NCBI RefSeq assembly: GCF_029227915.1
Contig: NC_079877.1
Location: 30,779,851 to 30,839,850, forward strand
From: Hydractinia symbiolongicarpus
Taxonomy: Eukaryota; Cnidaria; Hydrozoa; Anthoathecata; Hydractiniidae
DNA: 60,000 nt
Direction of reading: 5' to 3'
Each line of letters opens with the position of its first letter. The first letter of the stretch is position 1. Shown piece after piece: positions 52,085 through 60,000 of the stretch. A program made the translations under genes and the position numbers. The notes below the pieces were generated by a model. That model did not search any database. It had not been told where the DNA came from and saw nothing but the letters and a program-made list of their open reading frames with translations.

Positions 52085-54869
52085 CCATTATGTGTTCAAG
52101 AATGGGTAAGGTGGGTTATTTGAACCAAATCACTTTGTATACACCTGTTATTTTTGAAACGGATATTTTGCAAACACCTCCATCCACCATGAAAAAGACA
52201 AAACGTCAGCAACAATGAAATTAAATGACAAGTAAAGACATACTTAAGAAACTCGATGACCCAGGGTATGTTTTTACAATATAAATCGTTGCGTATTAAA
52301 GAAAATGTGACTTTTTTAATCTTGTCGTATATATCATGCCAATTAATTTATTGAGTTATCTGTTTTGATTGTGAAACACTACATTAAGTACATTTAATTA
52401 TAATTTTGAAACTTTTGTTCAGGGTCAATTTAATGGCTCGGTGTTGCTAAATATCCACAACGAGATGAAAATAAATGTTAGATATCCTGAACAACGATTA
52501 AAAGTGTAACAGTCTTGATAAAAAAAGGAATAAATCTTGTATATTATTATCTGTCTATTATTAAATGTCCCCGTATATAAATTCCCTAGAAGTAATAAGG
52601 CATGACACCAAAATTTTTAAAAAACAACATTTTAATTACTCATGTTGTACAAAAATATTCAAAAATATAATCTTCGTCAGCTAAAAAAAAATTCAAAAAT
52701 GTAATCTTCGTCAGCTGAAAAACTAAAATAACCATCAAAGATGAGTCTGAAAGATGATTTTAACCTTTTTTAGCCGTTTAAGGGCGTTTAAGGATGTTGG
52801 TTTCTTCCCAAACCACCAGTTGTAAAATTACAGCCCTAGCGGGCGATGAAGCCTCTTTGAGGCTTTGTTACACCAGTAAAAATAAATCCTAGGTCCACCC
52901 CTGTGATGTGATTGAAATGTTTAAAATGCTATTTTATATAATTCACAACCTTTCTGTTTGAGACATTACTTTAGTCATTACATTAATGTAGTCCTGCATA
53001 TGGATGATCCTTTAAATCATTAGATATATATTTTTCTTTCAAAGTACAATTCTCAAAAGCATCCAGAACCATGTTCTCGAAAGAGTGTTCAATGGATTGT
53101 TCTTTTTGTCCTTTATGAGTTATTTTTAATGTGACAAAAACATCTACTGTTTGTGTATTAAAATTTATATGTTCGTTTAACATGTTTGTTTTTTGTGATA
53201 TTATAAGATTATAAAGCTGATATCATAAATTGCTGATGCGTATGACAATTGATATGTCTGGTAAAATGTTGAAAGATTAGCAAGTCAATTTAATTGATTC
53301 CCTTTGCTCTCAGTTTTGATGTGTAATTAAAGTTAACTCCCAGTAGCTGGAAATAAAAGGCAATGTTGGCGATGCATGTGGCATGCAGTCCCGGAAAAAA
53401 ATAGTTTGAGATATTAAAATTTTAAGTTAACTGCTGTTCGAGTTACTGGGAATTTTTTTTTTTTTTTTTTTTCGCGTCAGCCTTCTTTTTTTCTAAAAAC
53501 AGAGGACCTTCATAGATATACATCTTATTGTTGTATTGACACAGATAACAAAATTGTGTAATGACGCCCCAGAAGGAGGAGAGTGGCCTTTGTTTACCAA
53601 AAATTTCTATAGATGTATACGAAAAGAGTATTAAAGGATAGAGAATTAGTATATCTATGGATTTCATAGTTAGATTTGATCAGAATTTAGAGGTGCATGA
53701 ACAAAAGTTTTATTGCAAATTTACTCGAGTAATACTTTAACATAACACAAAAATTGGTAGCTTAAGATTCCTGTGTAGGACATGAGGTCTACTCATAATC
53801 AATGCAGGAACAAAAACTAACACAAAATTAAAACTGCTTGTGAAAATATTTGATTTTTTTAGTTATACTTCTTCAAGTACAACATCGACGAACGACAATA
53901 AATTTTTTATAAGAACGTTTAAATTTCAGCAAATGCTGGATGTTATTTTACGCTTTTTCAGCCTCAAGTGTTCTTTTATTGTATTATATACATCAATTGT
54001 AGACTCATTATTTTTATGTTAAAGTCTATGAAGGTATTCAGGCTCTGTACGTTCTTAACATGTTCTTAATTTTTGGAAAAATCATAAAAAACGTGTACCC
54101 AAATAAACCCTAATTATATAAAGTCAAATGTCAGCCTTTCTAATTCAATTTATTTCCTGTCAGCCAAAAATTGCCAATATGAACTACTATTTGCCTCCTC
54201 TAAGTTGACAAACTTGTGTTTCACGTCGGTAATTTATATCTTGTTTGTGATTGTATGCTGCCACACACAAATCGCAGTTACATATAAAGAGAATTTTATG
54301 AAAAAATGAGAACAAAACTGTTGTAAGCTTCAGTCACATCTAACTGCAATAAAAACCATGTCGGCGAATACACGCCAACGTGAATCAAGAATTTTGTGAA
54401 CACCTCAGCATACCCCATCGCCCAATTGCAGTGTGTGGACGTGTATTAGAAAGGCTAAACGCATCCAAGCGAAATCTGGAAAATATTTTATGAATGCTTT
54501 TGGTGGGTTAGGGAATTTACCAACAAGCAGGTTTGACAAAGTGGCCAAGGTTTCAGATAAAAAACTGAAAGTCACCAAAATAGATAATTTAAACCCTTTT
54601 AAAACTAAAGAAAAAGGGGCACCTACGTCCAGTTGCCTAACTATGAAGCGAAACGAAAAACTTTGCTTTTCTGGTATTTTTATAGCTTGGTGATTAGATA
54701 AACACATGCGCAGGTCAGCTAAAAAGAAATTTTCCAAAGGCAAAGTACTTTTGGTCATAGTCCAAACCAAGTATGATTTGGCCAAGGAACGTAGAATACT
54801 AAAAGGTCGTGAAGAACAGATTATTTACAATCTGTATTCTTGTTAGTTGAAAAATTTTTATTAGTTGTC
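52085..54869. other. Noncoding, no gene supported
   Basis: Contains a 2-unit repeat of TTCAAAAATRTAATCTTCGTC (about 52655-52725) and a T-run at 53452-53472. Overlapping plus and minus open frames at 54405-54785 are not recognisable. The rest is AT-rich. Confidence 0.4.
52655..52725. repeat. About 34-bp tandem repeat, two units
   Basis: Two copies of ATTCAAAAATRTAATCTTCG followed by TCAGCTRAAAAA. Confidence 0.75.
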
Positions 54870-55020
54870 CAGGCTAGCTGCTTTGTCTCTATCTCTCTCC
54901 CTCTCTCTGTATCCCTCAAAGCGATTTTAGAGATTCCACCTCGCGTAGCGGTCAGCGAGAATCAATAATAGCATGTATCTCCAGACACTGGGCCGTGCTA
55001 ATGGTTGGTTTTAACAGATC
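54870..55020 (+). repeat. SINE-like body with GATTCCACC hairpin
   Basis: Contains a CT-rich run and GATTCCACCTCGCGTAGCGG, then TCAGCGAGAATCAAT, matching the body at 42628-42662 in orientation and sequence. No tRNA-like head is seen. Confidence 0.45.
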
Positions 55021-55433
55021 AAGTTTCTCAATTAGTCGCATGTAAATATTTATTTTTAAATTTACTTAGAAAAAACGTTATACCTTAATTCGTACTTTCG
55101 TTAATACTTTTAGCTTCGACTTTGTTCCTTATTTTTCTTAAACTATTTTGAGTTACTGTTTTTAGCTGTTGAAGTATCCAACATGACTGCTAATTGGCTA
55201 GACTCATTTAATGTTGTGGTGATTTGAACTTTTCTTCGCCATATATGTAACAATAAAAGACATATTTTCATTTTGAAATTTATTCATTTAAATACGAAGC
55301 CTTTCGTGTAAACACATCATTAGGCTAAAATTAGGAATCTACCTAATATGCAACTTTTCTATATATACACAAATATACGACAATTAAAAAAGTTCAAAAC
55401 TAAAAAGATCTAATGCAATTCCATTTCTAAGTA

Positions 55434-55612
55434 CAGTATACTCTCGTGAAGTCGGAAACCGGATAAAAAAGGACGCCCGCTAAGCAGTACAATTTTCTTT
55501 CGTCTCTTGAAGCAAAAGCCCCGCTTAAAAAGACATCCAATGGAATGACTTCATAATTGTATATAGGGCACTTTTTCTAGGTCCATTGAGTGTCCCATTT
55601 AACGTGGGTCTG
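55434..55612. mobile_element. Small pogo/Tigger-like MITE
   Basis: It begins CAGTATACTCTCGTGAAGTC (after TA) and ends with GTCCCATTTAACGTGGGTCTG, degenerate inverted ends of the type seen on pogo/Tigger MITEs. The right flank is TTA rather than a clean TA. Confidence 0.4.
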
Positions 55613-56421
55613 TTAATTTTGTAAAAATCGCTTTTGTAATTTCCCTTTTGAAGTTTTTTCTAGGGACAACGCAAATGTCCCATGTTTTGAGCTAGATGTT
55701 GTACAGGTTATGGTTTTTAATTTATTATATCATTTTAAGTTCAACTGACGGATGCATTGCAAACAGTGTCGCCTGTGTAATGATTGGTTTTCTTCGATCC
55801 CCTCTAGAAAAGTATGTACAGAAAGATAATGTTATGCCATCGTTTTTGCTGACAACAAGCTTATATCAACTCAACGCACAACTACTCTACCATTATGAAA
55901 AGCAAAAAAAGTTAGGCGGCCTCAATCCCTCCCTGTGATATCCTTCGGGTGTTGGTTTAGTCTTTCTCCTTGCGAAGAGAAGGATGGATGCAGACTCAAA
56001 ATAGATTTTCAAATTTAGTTTTCTTCATGGTTGTAGCTTAGCTGGCATATATTTTACCCTTTTTGTCACACCGCCACTACCATTACCTGATTTTATAAAA
56101 CTGCCAGTTAGATACTGTAAAAGTCAATATTTTGTTGATACCTCATTGTAAACAACTAGCATCCCAAAGAATTGTTCCTAACTAATCTCGTTTTTATGTT
56201 GTTCTGTATTTTTGGTACGTGGCTATATTTCGCGAAACAAAAACGGGTGTGGACTTATTCCCAGGAAGACCTTAAGTCCTTATATCTTTAGCTCTTGTAT
56301 ATATAAAAGAATATATTAACCTTGTTTAAACCTGCTTGTTTTGGGACATTTTAGTAACGATATATCTGGGCGCTAATTCTGCAATTCTACTAATTCAGTG
56401 TGCTAAGTAATACTACAAGTA
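55613..56421. other. Noncoding, no gene seen
   Basis: An 80-codon frame at 55696 has no recognisable features. Confidence 0.4.
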
Positions 56422-57430
56422 CTAGCTGTTTGCTCGTGGAAGAATTCACTTTATTTCTTTTTTAATTCGTGTAACGGACACGTAAACACACAGCAGTTCC
56501 AATTTTACAATCTGTTTTATTTAATAAGCATAACCTGGACATGGTAAAAAGCTAAATTGCAAAACTATATACTTGCTTTGTCAAAAGTACATCAGGGAAA
56601 AAAAGTATATGAAAGACAATTAAAACCCCTAATATGTTTCGTTTGCAGAATTTCTTAAATTTTTCGAAATTTTGTCACGAATATACAGTTTGCAACACAT
56701 GCCAAAATCAGCTATTTATTGTATTGCATACAGTAAAGTGAAAGAAATCAACAGTTAACGATACAGAAAAGAAATATAAGAAAATAAAAACATTAATTAT
56801 TTCGGTATATTGCATGCTGACCTCTGTCGCAATATTTTAATCCGAAATATTAGAAAAAACAGCTTTCTTTTAAACCCAACCCCAAAATTAACAAAAGTCA
56901 ATTATTTTGTTTCTACACATAATATCTTACACAAAATGTAAAATGTCAAAAAATCAATTTAAATATAAAAAATCGCTCATTTCGGTCTCAGCTCAATCTC
57001 TCCCATAACCGTTTATACAAAATTTCTAACCTAATCGTACAAAAAAATTTTGGTAACATTGCATTTTGTCTTCTCTAACAAAAGTTGATCACACAATGTT
57101 TAAGTATAAAGTAACTTATTTTCGTAGTAATCGAGGCAAGTTACGTATGTGCCTGATAACGCATGCTTAAATAGAACTTTCCCATCCATTTTTACGCACA
57201 AGTAAATTCTATTCGTACGGGCTAGACGACCCGTTCACCCTCCCCTGTAAGTTAAGGAAATACTCAGAAAGTATATTAAGATTGGTTGAGTGACACAGAA
57301 TCTTATACCTATCTATACGGTTTCTTCCGGTAAAATAGACGAAGTCAATCCACTTTGGCTCGGAGTAAATTTTAGCGTAACGCCACGCTTTGGGGACACA
57401 AGCATGAGAAATAAAAAATGACCCGTATAT
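56422..57430 (-). mobile_element. Degraded Helitron, copy W
   Basis: Minus strand: the 3' end is CTAG|T (56422-56425) preceded by a hairpin-like GTGAATTCTTCCAC, as in X and Y. Inverted GCAATATA.CGAAAT modules lie near 56640-57000. The 5' side near 57340-57430 has GTCCCCAAAGCGTGGCGTTA followed by CGCTAAAATTTA, as in X and Z. The 5' TC end is lost. Confidence 0.6.
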
Positions 57431-58192
57431 TTTTGTCCTTGGTCACACCGTGTGCAAAAACAAGGCGTATTAATATAGATATGTCCAAATGTTTTTAAAT
57501 AAGCATGATGAAATGTGTCTTGATTGGTATTGGATGAAATATTTCTGAAATTCGCTAAAATATCAATATTTGTTTTGCGTAATTTAATGACTAAATGCAC
57601 TTGTATTAAAGGTTGATTAAAAGTATAGCCTGCAAACAGTACTGTTGAAATATTCTCTTTAAATTTAGATGTCTCAACTTCATGTAAAACCACAGGATTA
57701 AAAGTCACATGTCAAGACAAGTTTGCGGGACAAGATAAAAGCTTGATAGCACAGGTGAGATCGTGCACAAATGTTCTTGTGGCAATTGATATTGAAGCGC
57801 TGGGCATAAAATTTAACTTAAACGCTCATTCGTCTGTATCTGTGCCTTTACCAGGATTTTCATATCGTTGCATATAGTAGGTGTATTTGTCATAAATGAT
57901 TTCAATGACGTTGATGGTACTATCGAATTGAAAGTTTACTTCTAAAGGTAACTTTGTTGCTTTTATTAAAATTTTGAAACATCAAATAAGTACTATCTCG
58001 TTATTAAAAAGGTGCAACTAAAATACATTCATAATAGTGACACTCCCAATTCTGTTGCTTAATTTACATTTGGGAAAACCAAAGTGGTGTATGCTACTTG
58101 GCCTATGACCACAACCTATGCTAGCCTTTGAAGCCTCTTAAATGACTCCTGTAAGTTGTTAAAAAAACATTTTAGACACAATAAAAACTTAG
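57431..58192. other. Noncoding, no gene supported
   Basis: A minus-strand open frame overlapping 57313-57708 has no recognisable domain and includes Helitron W sequence. Confidence 0.4.
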
Positions 58193-58230
58193 GACGTCTA
58201 GATGTAGTCATGACGTCTAGATGTAGTTGC
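58193..58230. repeat. 19-bp tandem repeat, two units
   Basis: GACGTCTAGATGTAGTCAT followed by GACGTCTAGATGTAGTTGC. Confidence 0.9.
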
Positions 58231-58330
58231 ACAAATTTAAAGCAGCTACATGGAGCGACTAGGGATATTTTTTTAAAGTGTAATTTTTTTGAGGAATGAA
58301 TTTCAAAAATGTAATGGTTAACGGTACACA

Positions 58331-58490
58331 CACTTTTTTATAAGAATATCAAAATTTAAACCGGGCTGGTCATTATTTTATTTCTCTATTGTTTTTAATT
58401 TCTCTTTATTTTTCTAAACAATAGGCTACTTTTTAGCCTGAAATAACAGCAAACAAACCAGATTCTGATAAAAGCGTGATGCATTATAAC
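58331..58490. mobile_element. Small foldback MITE, family member a
   Basis: Left end CTTTTTTATAAGAATATCAAA, with AACCGGGCTGGTCATTATTT inside. The right end CCAGATTCTGATAAAAGCG is an imperfect inverted counterpart. Confidence 0.5.
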
Positions 58491-58636
58491 CAAAATAAAC
58501 AAAGGGGGAGGCGGTGGTTATGCGGACGAGTGTTAAGGGTTGCTAAAAAAAAGCAAAACGAGGAAAACGGTTGTGTAGGAAAATTTTAAAAAAGTGAGAA
58601 TAGTGTACACCTACATGGTTTTTTATTTTGTAAGAA

Positions 58637-58766
58637 CATGCTTTATAAGAATATCAGGCTGGAATTTTTGGTTAATCACAATTGGTTTATTTGTTTAAAC
58701 AACAGAGACATAAGAATAATGACCAGCCTGGTTAGAATTTTTATATTCTTGTACATAAGCATGTAA
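58637..58766. mobile_element. Small foldback MITE, family member b
   Basis: ATGCTTTATAAGAATATCAGG at the left faces CCAGCCTGGTTAGAATTTTT and ATATTCTTGTACATAAGCAT at the right: a 130-bp foldback unit. Confidence 0.6.
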
Positions 58767-59520
58767 TAGATTTCAAATTAAATATATACGGCGAGTTGAT
58801 TTACTTCGTCTATGCTTTACATTGGCTGGTATAAAGAAGGGAAGCTGGGAAATTTAAGACCTTAATGCACCCGGTCAATGACCTGGACGTTGTGTTCAGT
58901 GTTTTAAAGAAAAAATTAACACTTTGCGGTTGAGAAGTGGTAATCCACATGCGAAAGAATTGTGCGTTGTCAGACACCGCGATCATTAATCAACGCGAAC
59001 ATTATCCATGTGAGGTATATTTTTTACAATTAGGTAAAAATACCTTTTGAAAAACCAAAGTGATGCTAATGTATACTTACAGAAGCTTGTAACCCATTCA
59101 CCACAAGCAATAATATGTATTAAATTAATACGTTTTAAAAGTTCTGCACGTTAAATTACTTGTCTTTGTGCTAATCTTCCCAAGTTGTTGTTTCTATTGT
59201 CTGCACAACAGAATCGTCATTCTTTTTTAATTTTGCATATAGGAATTTCATTGCATTTTAAAAATGCTGAGATGGACGAATACGCAACTGGACAGTACTT
59301 AGAGTGCTTTTCAATCGCCTACTTTTTATGAAAAAAAATGCATGGGTTTTGCTTTGCTTATCAACAAAAGAAGTTTTCCTGAATGACATTGCAATTGACC
59401 ATTTGGGACATAGTTAGTTACGAGTTGGAAACCAATACTATCCTCGCAGGCGAGATAGTAATAACATTTGTGATAGTCATTGTGTACCACTGTCAGCCTG
59501 GAAAATATTTCCAAAGCGTA

Positions 59521-59640
59521 TGTTTATAAGTGTTAGAAAATTTTAACCAGACTGGCCATTATTCTTGTTTCTCTATTATTTCTCTACTGTAATCCCAGCT
59601 TGGTATTTCTATAAATTAAGTTCTTATATGAAAGCGTGGA
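59521..59640. mobile_element. Small foldback MITE, family member c
   Basis: TTTATAAGTGTTAGAAAATT and TTAACCAGACTGGCCATTAT at the left. The right end GTTCTTATATGAAAGCGTGG is an imperfect inverted match. Confidence 0.45.
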
Positions 59641-60000
59641 GCACCAATCAGGTGGAACACAAAAACATAAACAATTTATAACAATGTATTGCCCGTAAAA
59701 AAATAAAAATGCATTCCGACGGTCTTGAGGCGTTACTACAGGTGTTACTACAAAAACGTTTATCGATGAGTTTACAGGCGACGACTGTATACTAAAATTA
59801 TCACTTTTATCTTTGTTTTGAACATAAACGATGAAGTTCCGTCTCGGAGATGGAGACCCGTCATGTCACATTAATTTTAATTGGGTTTTTATAGTTTTTT
59901 CGCGCACTTTCACATTGCTTCTAATCTCCGTACGAATAGGACAAGCGTGTGGTAAAAGTGAGAATCGAAAATATCGTAGTTCTTGATTGAAATCTTAACG
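59641..60000. other. Noncoding to window end
   Basis: No gene seen. Confidence 0.4.

Noticed and set aside
54405-54785. Overlapping plus and minus open frames
   Set aside because: Neither strand shows a recognisable domain. Lysine-rich plus frame is possible old transposon debris, but unsupported.

Overview
The window is strongly AT-rich eukaryotic DNA with GT-AG introns, sparse host genes and very dense mobile-element debris. The element mix (Kolobok-like TTAA transposons, Helitrons, BEL/Pao, DIRS-type, CR1-like and RTE-like LINEs, pogo/Tigger-like and Harbinger-like elements, tRNA-derived SINEs), the TRAF-type zf/coiled-coil/MATH gene and a lineage-specific class A GPCR pair suggest a non-bilaterian animal, most likely a cnidarian and perhaps a hydrozoan. 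That assignment is an inference from family resemblance; no marker gene settles it.

Layout. 1-527: linker region of a LINE, running off the left edge. 1178-5100: Kolobok-like transposon copy A, with a transposase pseudogene on + and a small decayed P2X7-C-like exon on -. 6415-12665: a host TRAF-like gene (zf-TRAF exon, large intron invaded by a BEL/Pao remnant, terminal coiled-coil + MATH exon). 14073-14732: a tandem duplicate of the MATH exon that has lost its splice acceptor and has a frameshift. 15082-17640: a non-autonomous Helitron. 18744-19482: a Harbinger-like MITE flanked by TTA. 20.5-22 kb: two unrecognised coding remnants. 22536-25018: Kolobok-like copy B, inverted relative to A and sharing A's flank; its P2X7-C-like exon is better preserved.

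26531-28053 and 33927-34880: two closely related intron-poor class A GPCR genes on the minus strand. Between them lie a degraded Helitron, a pogo-like relic and a SINE. 38.4-42.05 kb: a 2A-like peptide remnant, a DUF6570-like (Helitron-associated) remnant and a CR1-like LINE with endonuclease and broken RT. 43.1-43.8 kb: DIRS-type RT relic on the minus strand. 46484-49600: second Helitron copy, nearly the same as the first but carrying an internal inversion joined to an RTE-like 3' end. 50.4-51 kb: tyrosine-recombinase relic. The rest is AT-rich noncoding DNA with small MITEs, minisatellites and one degraded Helitron (56422-57430, minus).

Only three coding units look plausibly functional for the host: the TRAF/MATH gene and the two GPCRs. 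The most unusual biology is the two-gene Kolobok-like element (transposase plus an oppositely oriented P2X7-C-like Cys/Trp domain), the inverted pair of these elements bracketing the TRAF cluster, the CGCGAAA-type arrays that recur beside different transposon families, and the GPCR pair that lacks the usual DRY arginine and the NPxxY asparagine-proline.
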